Shown in pieces: positions 1 through 8,510 of a stretch of 32,975 bases of DNA (within the stretch, counting starts at the first letter, position 1; each line of letters starts with the position of its first letter). Source of the DNA: Parachlamydiales bacterium (GTDB taxonomy: Bacteria; Chlamydiota; Chlamydiia; Chlamydiales; Parachlamydiaceae); NCBI GenBank assembly GCA_020051235.1, contig JAGVJG010000128.1, forward strand, positions 1 through 32,975, in the 5' to 3' direction. Below the pieces are notes generated by a model. The model was not told the DNA's origin. It saw nothing but the letters and a program-made list of their open reading frames with translations, and searched no databases. The translations under genes were made by a program, and so were the position numbers.

Positions 1-1410
1 AAGCTGCCCATGAGCTTTTATCAAACGCATAACATCGGCTCTCTCTCCTCTCGTGTAGTAGGTGATGCGGCGCTTATTTCGGATGCGATGCAAGGAACAC
101 TTGTAAACTACATTGCCACGCCGCTTGCTGTCGTCTCTTCCTTAATCATGTGTTTGATTACTTCGTGGAAGTTGACCCTCCTAATCTTTATTGGGCTCCC
201 TTTACTCCTTTTCCCGATTGCCTTTTTGGCAAGAAGAGTGAAACGTGTTTCAAAAGAGATTCAGAAAAACCAAGATCGTTTTTCTAGTGTTTTGATCGAC
301 TTTATCGGTGGCATTCAGACGGTTAAAGTTTTTGCGATGGAAGCCTTTTCGCTTAGAAAATATGCCGAGTTAAATGACCGGATGGCCAACCTCGAAAGAA
401 AAAGTGCGAAATACGATTTATCGACCCGTCCGATTGTGCACACGTTAGCCATGATCTTTTTGATCTTAGCGCTAGTTTATGGCCTTTATGTTTTAGAAAT
501 GCCTGTTTCAGATGTGTTGATTTTTTGCGGCTTTCTCTATCTATTCTATGAGCCGATTAAGAAGTTTGCAGAAGAGAACAGTCATATTCAACGCGGGATA
601 TCGGCCGCTGAAAGAATGCTTGAAGTGATTAATATTGAACCGAAAACATTGCAAGAAGAAGGGCTTAAACCCTTCTTAGGCGTAAATAAAACGATAGAAT
701 TTAAAAATGTCTGCTTTAAGTATGACCGTGAAGAAGTGTTAACAAATGTTTCCTTTACCGTTAAAAAGGGGGAGATGGTTGCTTTAGTGGGACCTACGGG
801 CGCTGGGAAGTCGACCTTAATTCAATTGTTGCCAAGACTCTACGATGTTGCAGATGGCGAAATCTTAATAGATGGAGTCAACATCGGCGAATTCGATCAA
901 AAATCGCTAAGAGAGCATATTGCTGTCGTTCCACAAAAACCCTTCCTCTTTTTAGGTTCAATCTCTGAAAATATTCGTTTTGGTGAGTCCTTTTCTGATG
1001 AAGAGGTCATTAAAGCGGCCAATAAAGCCCATGCCAGCGAATTTATCGAACGTCTACCTGAAAAATATGAGACCCAACTTTCAGAGGGGGGTAAGAATTT
1101 ATCGGGTGGACAGCAGCAACGTTTAACGATTGCTCGCGCGCTTATTAAAAATGCATCGCTTCTCATTATGGATGAGGCGACTTCTGCCTTAGATGCTCTA
1201 TCTGAGCACTATATCAAAGAAACTATCCATGCCTTAAAGGGAAAAACAACCCAAATCATTATTGCCCATCGATTATCTACCGTTGAAGATGCCGATCGCA
1301 TCGTTTATATGGAAAAAGGAACGATAGTAGATATCGGCACAAAGAATGAACTCTTGTCTAGATGCACAGGATTTAAAAAGTTGTGGGACTTAATGCAGTT
1401 GTCCAGCTAG
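1..1410 (+). CDS. msbA: MsbA-type ABC exporter (lipid A/lipid flippase family), 5' end outside the window
   Basis: Inner-membrane half-transporter with fused membrane and ATPase domains. In MsbA these flip lipid A core across the inner membrane as a homodimer. The frame is open from base 1 (K-L-P before the methionine at 10). That region aligns in my memory with MsbA around residue 110, so the first two or so membrane helices lie outside the window and the methionine at 10 is internal. Numbering from that methionine, the rest of the membrane domain covers about 1-200. The ATPase has Walker A GPTGAGKST at 261-269, a Q-loop (VVPQKP), signature LSGGQQQR at 364-371, Walker B LLIMDEATSALD at 384-395 and the H-loop in IIIAHRLS. 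The 3' end overlaps the next frame by 28 bases. The family is certain; the lipid A substrate is inferred from family and from chlamydial context. Confidence 0.9.
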   Translation, partial: KLPMSFYQTHNIGSLSSRVVGDAALISDAMQGTLVNYIATPLAVVSSLIMCLITSWKLTLLIFIGLPLLLFPIAFLARRVKRVSKEIQKNQDRFSSVLIDFIGGIQTVKVFAMEAFSLRKYAELNDRMANLERKSAKYDLSTRPIVHTLAMIFLILALVYGLYVLEMPVSDVLIFCGFLYLFYEPIKKFAEENSHIQRGISAAERMLEVINIEPKTLQEEGLKPFLGVNKTIEFKNVCFKYDREEVLTNVSFTVKKGEMVALVGPTGAGKSTLIQLLPRLYDVADGEILIDGVNIGEFDQKSLREHIAVVPQKPFLFLGSISENIRFGESFSDEEVIKAANKAHASEFIERLPEKYETQLSEGGKNLSGGQQQRLTIARALIKNASLLIMDEATSALDALSEHYIKETIHALKGKTTQIIIAHRLSTVEDADRIVYMEKGTIVDIGTKNELLSRCTGFKKLWDLMQLSS

Positions 1411-1643
1411 GGAGTCTTCCAAGCGATCTTATACTTGAGATTGCAAAATTCCTTCCTAAGCCCGCTAAACGAAATTTTATACAGGTTTGTAAACGTTTTT
1501 ACGATCTTTTTAAAAAAACGCTAACTATTCGTTCGGATATATCTTTTGGTTTTAGTCATTTAACAAAAGTTAAGGTCACTATCTGTGTTAAAAATCTTGA
1601 ATTGCCTCCTTCAGTTAGAACGTTAATAGAGAAGCTGTATTAA
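1383..1643 (+). CDS. Short F-box domain protein, probably a remnant of a longer effector
   Basis: 86 residues from a GTG start; no in-frame ATG is present, and an AGGA lies about 10 bases upstream inside msbA. Residues 12-44 carry an F-box-like pattern: LPSDLILEIAKFLP, then VCKRFYDLF. In eukaryotes the F-box docks on Skp1 of SCF ubiquitin ligases, and intracellular bacteria use it in effectors. After the F-box, the stretches around IRSDIS and LPPSV resemble the N-terminal part of the 1932-3488 protein (IRSDIS, LPSSV). The gene therefore looks like the head of the same family that stops early. A matching tail lies in another frame just downstream. Function as an effector is inference. Confidence 0.6.
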   Translation: MGLNAVVQLGSLPSDLILEIAKFLPKPAKRNFIQVCKRFYDLFKKTLTIRSDISFGFSHLTKVKVTICVKNLELPPSVRTLIEKLY

Positions 1644-1669
1644 AAGGTGATTATACTCTGGTTAGAACG

Positions 1670-1930
1670 GTGCTTAAGCTTTTTGATGAATTACCAAGCG
1701 ATAGAAATGATAAAACTCTGTATCATTTTGCTCTAACTATCGAAAATGAAGCGTTATTTTTGTTGATATTAGGAATAGATAATTCGGGGGATGAGCTCGT
1801 TCGTGATATTGAGGGTGTAAGCATCCTTGATTGGACAAGAAATCATAATCTTTCCTTATACCGAAAGATAATAGATAGGTTTCCTAGAATTAACGGTAAA
1901 AAAAGGCCGCGCAGAGCTAAAAAGGACTGA
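1670..1930 (+). pseudogene. Orphan C-terminal ankyrin-like module of the F-box/LRR/ankyrin family
   Basis: 86 residues from a GTG; the same frame is open back to 1619, so the start is arbitrary. The pattern K-T-LYHFAL, then a leucine-rich helix, then D-N-S-G, corresponds to N-N-LYHLAL ... D-P-S-G near the end of the 1932-3488 protein and N-S-IYHLAA ... N-P-S near the end of the 3490-5016 protein. The tail is basic (KKRPRRAKKD). The frame is shifted relative to the F-box piece at 1383-1643, and the long middle region of the intact homologues is missing. I read the pair as a family member that lost its centre by deletion plus frameshift. It ends one base before the next start codon. It might still be translated as a small protein. 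Confidence 0.5.
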
Positions 1931-1931
1931 T

Positions 1932-3488
1932 ATGCACGTGTCAAAAAGGGGACATGCTGATTCTGAGATGGAAGATTCCTTTCGAAGTAAAAAGGACTTC
2001 TATAAAGATATAAAAATAGTTAATGATCATAAAGTTCGAATTATACGTTCAGATATATCCCAAGAAGCATTGCAATCCATAACTAGTCCAAGTGTGATTG
2101 TGCCGGCTGGATTCTCCGCAAGACGATACAGCTTATTGCCTAGTTCTGTTAAATATATAATTGTTGAAGACTATTCGGAAAGTGAGGAAATGATAGCTGG
2201 ACTTTGCTTAACGTCTGCTTCCAAGTTATCATTTCTATTATACCAACAAGCTCAGTTTGTATTAACACTAATTAGAGGTATATTAAAAAAACCGCTTCAA
2301 TCTATTCGTCTTACTTCCGTTACTCCTGAGATAGTTGCCGAATTAAATAAAATGACGACTGTACAACATGTAGGGTTGGATAAATTACCGGATACTTATA
2401 ATGATTTAAGTGGCCTTACTTTAAATCTTCAATCTTTAAGTAGTAGGCATCTCCCAACTGCTCATGCATTAAAATATTTACCTTTAGGTGAAGTTCGAAC
2501 ATTAAAATTGCCAGAATGGTGCTTTCCCTTGGAATCGATATTAGCTCTAGCACCAAAAATTGAAAGAATAATATTTAGGAGTTCTAAACGTTTTCCGGAT
2601 GAATTTGAGGATGTAGAAACAATCTTAAAATACAGACATGTAAGAATTATTCATAAAAATAAATCTGAAACCTCAATTGAAGAAGAAGTAGCTGTTTCTT
2701 GGTATATTGAAGCAATTTCAAACAAATCATTTAGTGAGTGCTTAAATAGAGGTTTAGTGTTTACGCCCACTAATAAAAGAAATGGCGCTAACTTTTTACA
2801 TTTAAGAAGATTTTATGAATTAACCAATTGGAAAAATCTATTCTTACAACATTTAGAGTTTTTTCTATCAGAGCCTCAAAGAGATCATTTATTAGATTTA
2901 CCCATGCAAGAGATATTGAAATGCATTCCGACGGCGCTTCCCCCAGAGTGGATAGAAAGGTATTTGATCATTTGTTTGAAGGCAAACATCGTTGAAGTAT
3001 TTAAATTGGTCTCCGTCGAATATTTGAATCCTTCATTATATTCAAAGATGAATAGTTATACCGATCCGTCCATTGTTGAGCTGTTAATTCAAAAAGGCGT
3101 CGTGCCTCCCACAAAATACATAGAAGATACGGCAATCAGGGGACATAAAGCGATGTACATTTTGCTCGTGCAATATGGATATTCTTTAAGCCCGGAGTTT
3201 GTTGCTAAAAACCCCAACAAATGGGAAACCTTATTGCAAGTCGTTACCACTTTCCCTATTCATCGAGACATGGAAGGTAACAATTTATACCATTTAGCTT
3301 TAAAAATGCCCGATCATAGATTGGAAATACTTTTAACTTTTGATCCATCCGGACAGGAAATGTACGAAGCCAATTCAAAGGGAGAAACGCCTTTCAATCT
3401 GGCTACCCCAAAACAAAAAGTAAAAATGATTGATCGTTTAACAAAGTTAGGCTTTACTGTTACCTTTAACAAACCAATAAATCCGTAA
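1932..3488 (+). CDS. LRR/ankyrin-like repeat protein, putative effector (family copy 2)
   Basis: 518 residues, no signal peptide, no clear membrane segment. The N-terminal ~40 residues are charged. Residues ~40-240 contain loosely repeating leucine-rich strands (L-x-L and I-x-x-I patterns such as VRTLKLPEW and IERIIF), compatible with degenerate LRRs. The C-terminal half has ankyrin-like helix pairs: a segment with KGVVPP, one with ALKMPDHRLEILL after GNNLYHLAL, and a final Ser-Gly-Gln/Glu segment. The C-terminal half is clearly homologous to that of the next gene. Unlike the 1383 fragment it has no F-box. The start ATG follows the preceding stop by one base, and the next ATG follows its stop by one base, so the genes are probably co-transcribed and coupled. 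Role as a secreted effector is inferred from architecture only. Confidence 0.75.
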   Translation: MHVSKRGHADSEMEDSFRSKKDFYKDIKIVNDHKVRIIRSDISQEALQSITSPSVIVPAGFSARRYSLLPSSVKYIIVEDYSESEEMIAGLCLTSASKLSFLLYQQAQFVLTLIRGILKKPLQSIRLTSVTPEIVAELNKMTTVQHVGLDKLPDTYNDLSGLTLNLQSLSSRHLPTAHALKYLPLGEVRTLKLPEWCFPLESILALAPKIERIIFRSSKRFPDEFEDVETILKYRHVRIIHKNKSETSIEEEVAVSWYIEAISNKSFSECLNRGLVFTPTNKRNGANFLHLRRFYELTNWKNLFLQHLEFFLSEPQRDHLLDLPMQEILKCIPTALPPEWIERYLIICLKANIVEVFKLVSVEYLNPSLYSKMNSYTDPSIVELLIQKGVVPPTKYIEDTAIRGHKAMYILLVQYGYSLSPEFVAKNPNKWETLLQVVTTFPIHRDMEGNNLYHLALKMPDHRLEILLTFDPSGQEMYEANSKGETPFNLATPKQKVKMIDRLTKLGFTVTFNKPINP

Positions 3489-3489
3489 T

Positions 3490-5016
3490 ATGGCAGAAGT
3501 AAAAGTTTATCCTGATGCAAATTGTCTTGAATTATCCGCTAATCCTTTATGCAGTGAACTAAGTAAAGCTTCTCAAATTTTTTATCTAATTGTGAGAGCA
3601 CGAGTCCAAATTGATAAATTTACAGAAGTAAAACACTTAGAAGTCAATAATCGAAAAGCAGATTTTAAGGTAGGTTTTCTAGTCGATCATCTTCGATCAA
3701 AAACTTTTCCGAAGTTAAATACATTAAGTTTAACTTTGCCCATAGCAGATATAAACCGCGTGCTTGAAGGGGCTCTAGAAGCTAATGCTGATATTGATGA
3801 AGTTAGTGTTGAAGATGCAAATGATAAAACGGTTGAACTTTTAGCAAAGTTTAAAAATTTAAAAAAGATTTCTGTTTTCAATCATACTAGCGCTAATTTT
3901 AGTGTTTTAGATGCACATGTTAAAATTGAAGCGTTTCATTATTTTCCTTGTGAAATCATATCCACTAAAAACACGTTTCCATCTAGATTTTTGAAAATCC
4001 TTTCCGCTTCCAGTTTTTTCTTACGTTTAAAAGATTTTCTCCCCCAATATCCTTTATTGGAAGAATGTTATGAGACGGGTGGATCTAATGCTTCTTATGC
4101 ATTTGATACATGGTGTTCATTTTTCTGTACGGATGTTGAATCGATGCAACCGGTTGAGATCGTAAAGCGTAAAGGTTTACATTTTAAATTTGGATCACCT
4201 GTTCGTGCAATAAATTTAGAGGATTTATTAACTTATTGTGTTTTGAATGGGCATATTGGCGATCAATATTATAGACAGCTTTTAAAAGCGGGTTTAGGTT
4301 TTTCTAAATTACATCACTATTATCTAACACCCTCTCTTTATGAGCTTCCTTTTTGGAAAGAAATTCTTAGTCATAACGTTGAAGTATTATTCCACAAGCC
4401 TATTGAAGAATGGCTTCTCAGTTTTGCAAAATTAGAAAAGAAGAAAGAGATTGTTGAGTTTTTGCTTAGTCTAAAACTTACTGAAGAACTGAAAGCTAAA
4501 GTGGTGGGTCTCGCAGCCGCTTTAAACTTGTACACATTAGTTGAAGGTCAGACAGTTGATGTCTCTATTTATAAATATTTGGAAAATAGCCCTAACACTA
4601 TTAACGTCGTTATAGCTAAAGGCGTATTGCCTCCCGTTTCCTTTGTTAAAAAAGCTTTCGTGGCTGGTAATGAAGTGATTTGTAGGCCGCTTAAAGAAGC
4701 GGGTGTTGAATTCCCGATTGCTTGGTTAGTTGAAGCATTAAAATATCCTAATCAACAGAGCTTTCAACTTTATACAAAGCTTTTTACGCCCTCATCTGAA
4801 CTCGTAAATGGGAATAGTATATACCACTTGGCTGCCGAGCATTCAGACTTCATGTTCTTAGAGTTTCTTTTGAGATCGAACCCTAGTCACCAAGTGTTTT
4901 TCTTTAAGAATGAAAAAGATATTAGTGTAATGAATGTAGCAACACCCAAAAACTTTGGTCTAATTTGTTCTTATTTTAGAGAAAAAGGGCTGAAAGTGGA
5001 AGTGAGTGTGGCTTAA
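3490..5016 (+). CDS. LRR/ankyrin-like repeat protein, putative effector (family copy 3)
   Basis: 508 residues. The N-terminal part (about 40-190) alternates short beta-like strands and helices (for example VKHLEVNN, LNTLSLTLP, LKKISVFN), as in degenerate leucine-rich repeats. The C-terminal half parallels the upstream protein: KGVLPPVSF matches KGVVPPTKY, GNSIYHLAA matches GNNLYHLAL, and both end with NVATPK/NLATPK followed by a helix and Gly-Leu/Gly-Phe. This indicates tandem duplication followed by strong divergence. The gene starts one base after the stop of copy 2. Its TAA overlaps the stop of the convergent 5013-6617 gene. No catalytic motif seen, so the protein probably acts by binding. 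Host target unknown. Confidence 0.75.
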   Translation: MAEVKVYPDANCLELSANPLCSELSKASQIFYLIVRARVQIDKFTEVKHLEVNNRKADFKVGFLVDHLRSKTFPKLNTLSLTLPIADINRVLEGALEANADIDEVSVEDANDKTVELLAKFKNLKKISVFNHTSANFSVLDAHVKIEAFHYFPCEIISTKNTFPSRFLKILSASSFFLRLKDFLPQYPLLEECYETGGSNASYAFDTWCSFFCTDVESMQPVEIVKRKGLHFKFGSPVRAINLEDLLTYCVLNGHIGDQYYRQLLKAGLGFSKLHHYYLTPSLYELPFWKEILSHNVEVLFHKPIEEWLLSFAKLEKKKEIVEFLLSLKLTEELKAKVVGLAAALNLYTLVEGQTVDVSIYKYLENSPNTINVVIAKGVLPPVSFVKKAFVAGNEVICRPLKEAGVEFPIAWLVEALKYPNQQSFQLYTKLFTPSSELVNGNSIYHLAAEHSDFMFLEFLLRSNPSHQVFFFKNEKDISVMNVATPKNFGLICSYFREKGLKVEVSVA

Positions 5017-6617
5017 AGACTAAGCTGAAGTTGTCGAATTCGCGCGGTTTGCGGCATTTCTTTGACAATTTCAGCAAGTCTTCTATCCTTTAATATGCCT
5101 TTTAAAGTGGCATCATCGTAGTTATCGATCGTCAGAACTTTTTTGATTGCTTCGTCTATATGCTGGTCTTCGTCTTTTGTAAGTTCTGAAAGGAGAAGGA
5201 TGTGCTTAGGAAGAAGCGTTCTAACTAAATCATCGTTAGATCCTACAGAAAAAGCGCTTTTTAAATAAGCAATGGGATTGGGATGATCTTTGATGAGTTG
5301 AATGATCACGCTATCATTTGCTTTTTTAATTAATTCTTTTTTGTCATCGTCAGATAAATGAGGCAGTAATTCTTTAAACTCATCTGCAAAATCATCTATT
5401 TTAACGTTATCGTTATTGATAACTTTAAAAAGAGCCATATGTATAGGGTCAGTTTTAAATACCTCGCGAAGATTTTGTATTAGAACTCCTGCAATTTGTT
5501 TATTGTTTTTCATTGCAGCTGCGAGTCCATCGGCTAAACACATATGAGATTTAAATTTTAAAAACTCTTCGTCGGATACACCAGGCAATCCTTTTTCACA
5601 GGCTTTAATATACTCTTCGTCTGTCACAAATCTTTTTAAGAATTTAAAGACCTCATTATTTTTTCCTTCGATTGCCCCTGCAATTAGATATTTAAGTTCA
5701 TTCGTAGATTTTTTTGGAATGTCGAGAAATCGCTTTAAGATATCTTCAGTTATTTTTTTAGGGGCTTTGTGAAGGGCTAGAAATTCTATAATTTCTTTAT
5801 CGTACGCAATAAAATTGTGTTCGGCGAGTTCATTCAATCTGATAAGAGCGCATAAACACAAAAAGGGCTTTTGTTCTTTATTTAGCAGTTTGAAAATTTT
5901 TATTAATTCATCCGGATCGTGAGTTCCTTTTAGAATATCTTGGATGAACTGTTGGTAAGAAAGGTTGCTAGCGGGTGCAAAGCCGGCTTCTTTGAGCTCT
6001 TTCCATTCTTTTGCCCCTTGTATAGGATATTCTTTTGGAATGCTGACACGCGATTCAATTATTCGTTTAATTCTTGAGTTTTTTCCAAGGGCTGCGCTGA
6101 ATTTAAGTAATTCATCGTTGTCTTTCTTGTCGTTGTCGACTTCCACAAGGAATTTTTCAAACATCCCATTATATTTGGCAGGGACTTTGCCCGTATTACT
6201 AAGATTTTCCCATTCTTTCTTTAAAGAAGTGAAATAATTCATCCTTTTTTGGGGGTCTTGCTCTTGACATCCGTAACGGCCAATTTCCTTATAGATAGTT
6301 CCATTTTTTTGCATAATGGAACTTATTCTTTCACGCAGTTTCATGGACTCAGTTTGAATGCCAAGCAATTGTCCGATAACAGTGGAGGCAAGAAAATCGG
6401 TAATTCTTCTAAGTTTTCGAGAGGATTGATCTTTGTTATAAGCGTCTTCTGCCCAGTCTTTCAAACGAGCAAAATCTTTAGCTCGATCAATTTTATTAGC
6501 TGAATCGAGTTGTTTATTGAAGATCTTTTCAATTGTTTCTAGTTGGGTTCCAACTGATTGAGGGGATTCATTTTCGTGAATGACAAAGTTATTTTCTCGA
6601 TTAATCTCAACTCTCAT
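5013..6617 (-). CDS. Conserved-looking helical protein of unknown function
   Basis: 534 residues, highly charged (many K, E, D), almost entirely predicted helix, with no signal peptide and no membrane segment. I do not recognise a family. Helix-turn patterns recur roughly every 35-45 residues from about 200 to the end (for example EFLALHKAPKKITEDIL, EFKELLPHLSDDDKKEL), so an alpha-solenoid repeat protein is plausible. It lies convergent to the F-box/ankyrin family, sharing the stop region, and 29 bases downstream of the SDR gene on its own strand. A TATAAT 16 bases before the start could give it its own promoter. Position and composition make an effector or host-interaction role possible, but nothing in the sequence proves it. 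Confidence 0.65.
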   Translation of the reverse strand: MRVEINRENNFVIHENESPQSVGTQLETIEKIFNKQLDSANKIDRAKDFARLKDWAEDAYNKDQSSRKLRRITDFLASTVIGQLLGIQTESMKLRERISSIMQKNGTIYKEIGRYGCQEQDPQKRMNYFTSLKKEWENLSNTGKVPAKYNGMFEKFLVEVDNDKKDNDELLKFSAALGKNSRIKRIIESRVSIPKEYPIQGAKEWKELKEAGFAPASNLSYQQFIQDILKGTHDPDELIKIFKLLNKEQKPFLCLCALIRLNELAEHNFIAYDKEIIEFLALHKAPKKITEDILKRFLDIPKKSTNELKYLIAGAIEGKNNEVFKFLKRFVTDEEYIKACEKGLPGVSDEEFLKFKSHMCLADGLAAAMKNNKQIAGVLIQNLREVFKTDPIHMALFKVINNDNVKIDDFADEFKELLPHLSDDDKKELIKKANDSVIIQLIKDHPNPIAYLKSAFSVGSNDDLVRTLLPKHILLLSELTKDEDQHIDEAIKKVLTIDNYDDATLKGILKDRRLAEIVKEMPQTARIRQLQLSL

Positions 6618-6625
6618 ATTTAATA

Positions 6626-6631
6626 ATTATA
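6626..6631 (-). promoter_or_regulatory. Possible -10 element of the 5013-6617 gene
   Basis: On the minus strand a perfect TATAAT lies in the 29-base gap between the SDR stop and the ATG at 6617. No convincing -35 is found 17 bases upstream, which falls inside the end of the SDR gene. It suggests the helical protein can be transcribed independently of the upstream cassette. Confidence 0.3.
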
Positions 6632-6646
6632 ACCCGAAAGTTAGTT

Positions 6647-7357
6647 TTAAATATTAAATGTTTTGTAAAGAGTGGTAACTAATTTATTTCCTGTGTGAGA
6701 AGAGCTTAAATTAGGGTTAAAAATAGGGGGTGGAAGAGAAAGTTTATGGGCTAGATTTAAAATATATTCTTTACGAGTCGGGTGATCCTTTGAAACCAGA
6801 TTAAATAAGCCCGTAATTTTATTTTCTAATGCTTTAAGTGTTTGATCTACAATAAGATCGATTGGACTGAAGTTGCAATAGTTTTCACCCGTACCCGGGT
6901 ATACGGCGGGTAATTTTGTCGTTTTACCTGTTATTTCTCCTAGGCGGAATATACAGGTTCTACGGGGATCAAAAACACCTTCTGTCTCTAATAAAACCCT
7001 TTGATTCTCGTTTTGGGGTAGAGGGGGGGTGAGTTCATTCACCGTTTGCCCCTGGTAGTCTCCATAGACCGAGGTAGAAGACGTATATACAATATAGGGG
7101 GCTTCTTTTACGGCTTGTGCATTTTTTAGGTAGGTATCTCTATAATTGGCGCCTTCTCTAGGTGCCACAGATAAAAGCACGGCATCAATATTTGAGGGAA
7201 GTTTGTAGTTCCAAACAAAAACATCGTCTGCCCAAGACAAATAGTGCTCCATTTTCTCATGAGTGCGACTGGCAACTTGGACTTGGAAGCCATTTTCTTT
7301 CGCCGCTTTACCTACTCTTTCACCAACAAATCCCGCTCCAACAATAAGGAGTTTCAT
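6647..7357 (-). CDS. NAD(P)-binding SDR/epimerase-like protein (YeeZ-like)
   Basis: 236 residues. The N-terminal GAGFVG is a classic Rossmann dinucleotide-binding loop (residues 7-12). YTSSTSVYGD near residue 100 corresponds to the Ser/Tyr region of extended SDRs. The Lys of the usual Tyr-x-x-x-Lys pair is not in place, so activity may differ from true sugar epimerases. Length fits the short YeeZ-like group rather than the ~330-residue GalE type. The start codon shares one base with the dnaQ stop (TAATG), the last link of a coupled minus-strand cassette. Substrate unknown. Confidence 0.7.
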   Translation of the reverse strand: MKLLIVGAGFVGERVGKAAKENGFQVQVASRTHEKMEHYLSWADDVFVWNYKLPSNIDAVLLSVAPREGANYRDTYLKNAQAVKEAPYIVYTSSTSVYGDYQGQTVNELTPPLPQNENQRVLLETEGVFDPRRTCIFRLGEITGKTTKLPAVYPGTGENYCNFSPIDLIVDQTLKALENKITGLFNLVSKDHPTRKEYILNLAHKLSLPPPIFNPNLSSSHTGNKLVTTLYKTFNI

Positions 7358-8043
7358 TAAAACATGTTTAAAGCCGCTAAGCTTTGTTTTAACTCGTTAT
7401 TTTCGGTTTTATCAAAAGCGCCTGATCCTTTAAGCCAATCTACATAATCTTTTGGCAATTCTTTCAAAAGTTTGCCTTGATGTTTACCAAAAGGCATGTG
7501 TTGAAGCAGGCGCGGTTTCATCATAAGGTTGTAAACTTCGGAGATATGGAGATCACCGATTAAATTAGAGAAGACTTCGCAAAGGACTTTTACGTCATCA
7601 AGAGCTCTATGCGCTTGATTCGCTTGAATGCCGAATAGTTCTCTCAAAACTTGAAGACGGTGCGTTGGTAGGTCGGGTCTGTAACGACGGGCCCATTTTA
7701 AACTACATAGTATTTTCCAGGCAGGGAAAGGCACCTGAGCGCGTTCATATTCTGCTTTCATAAATAAAATATCGAAAGCATCATTGTTATGCGCGATTAA
7801 GACCGTATCCCCTTCACAAAATTTGGTAAAATCAAGCGCCACTTCACCGAAGGTGGGCGCATCTTTCACCATGTCATCTGTAATATGGTGAATCGCGGTT
7901 TGCTCAGGCGGAATGGGCATTTGAGGATTGATAAACGTTTCAAAGACTCGATTTTCTACGGGGTCATAAGCCGCAAGTTCGATCACACGATCTTTTTGCG
8001 GCTTTAAACCGGTTGTTTCTGTGTCGTAAAAAATAGGTCTCAT
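7357..8043 (-). CDS. dnaQ: DnaQ-like 3'-5' exonuclease (DEDDh) with C-terminal DUF3820-like domain
   Basis: 228 residues. The DEDDh exonuclease fold is supported by YDTETTG with D7 and E9, the ExoII region HNNDAFD, and the ExoIII motif HRALDDV with the general-base His and last Asp. Such proteins proofread DNA polymerase III or act as stand-alone DNases/RNases. After the nuclease (about 1-165), a short module MPFGKHQGKLLKELPKDYV near 180-200 resembles the DUF3820 domain that often follows chlamydial and other DnaQ homologues. It overlaps the chaperone gene by four bases (ATGA) and the SDR gene by one base. Chlamydia trachomatis has a dnaQ-like gene (CT261) beside CT260, the same pairing as here (from memory). 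Whether this is the replicative epsilon subunit or an accessory exonuclease is open. Confidence 0.88.
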   Translation of the reverse strand: MRPIFYDTETTGLKPQKDRVIELAAYDPVENRVFETFINPQMPIPPEQTAIHHITDDMVKDAPTFGEVALDFTKFCEGDTVLIAHNNDAFDILFMKAEYERAQVPFPAWKILCSLKWARRYRPDLPTHRLQVLRELFGIQANQAHRALDDVKVLCEVFSNLIGDLHISEVYNLMMKPRLLQHMPFGKHQGKLLKELPKDYVDWLKGSGAFDKTENNELKQSLAALNMF

Positions 8044-8510
8044 GCAGGCTTCCCTTGCGTTTTCTTATATTCTTCAAAAGACATATTAGAGTTTAAAACT
8101 TTTTTAAGAATCTTATCGAAATGATCGCATAATGCTGGAAGTGCATTCATATATAAATCGATAAGACGAATGGGTACTTGGCTTTCAAAAATAGGAATCA
8201 TAATCCTGTGAAAAACCACGCCCATCCTTTCATCAAGTCCAAAGCCGGGCAAATCAATTTGATTATTTAAATCGCAAAGCAATCGTCCGGCGGTTGGAAA
8301 GCGAGGAGGATCAAACTGAGCAGGAAAAAAAGTTAAAATTTGAAGATGGGTATCCTTTTCGTAAATCCGAAAGAAGATAGGGAAATCACCCGTATCCGAT
8401 TTATACATAAAGTAAATTTGACCGGTCTCAGGCTGCATTTGAGCAGGTATATTTTTACCTTTTAAGTAATTGATTAGGCTTTCTTGAGTAAGAGGAATGG
8501 TATCGGCCAT
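8040..8510 (-). CDS. YbjN/CesT-like type III secretion chaperone, probably the Mcsc (CT260) homologue
   Basis: 156 residues, acidic, cytosolic, with alternating helix and strand as in class I T3SS chaperones and YbjN proteins. IYFMYKSDTGDFPIFFRIY and the strand LQILTFFP form the central sheet; helices flank it. In C. trachomatis the gene next to dnaQ_1 is CT260, reported as the multiple cargo secretion chaperone Mcsc, and the position here is identical. In that species it binds inclusion-membrane effectors before secretion. The start shares one base with the lipoprotein stop (TAATG) and the end overlaps dnaQ by four bases. Assignment rests on gene order and fold pattern, not on an alignment. 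Confidence 0.65.
   Translation of the reverse strand: MADTIPLTQESLINYLKGKNIPAQMQPETGQIYFMYKSDTGDFPIFFRIYEKDTHLQILTFFPAQFDPPRFPTAGRLLCDLNNQIDLPGFGLDERMGVVFHRIMIPIFESQVPIRLIDLYMNALPALCDHFDKILKKVLNSNMSFEEYKKTQGKPA

Noticed and set aside
10-10. Methionine at 10 as the start of the ABC exporter
   Set aside because: The frame is open to base 1 and the preceding K-L-P continues the family sequence; the membrane domain would lack its first helices.
897-1166. 89-codon open frame antisense to the ATPase domain
   Set aside because: Lies entirely over the conserved Walker/signature region of msbA and encodes a low-quality Arg/Ser/Cys-rich product.
5965-6503. Two open frames antisense to the helical protein gene
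   Set aside because: Shadows of the lysine/glutamate-rich coding strand; no ribosome site and no recognisable domain.
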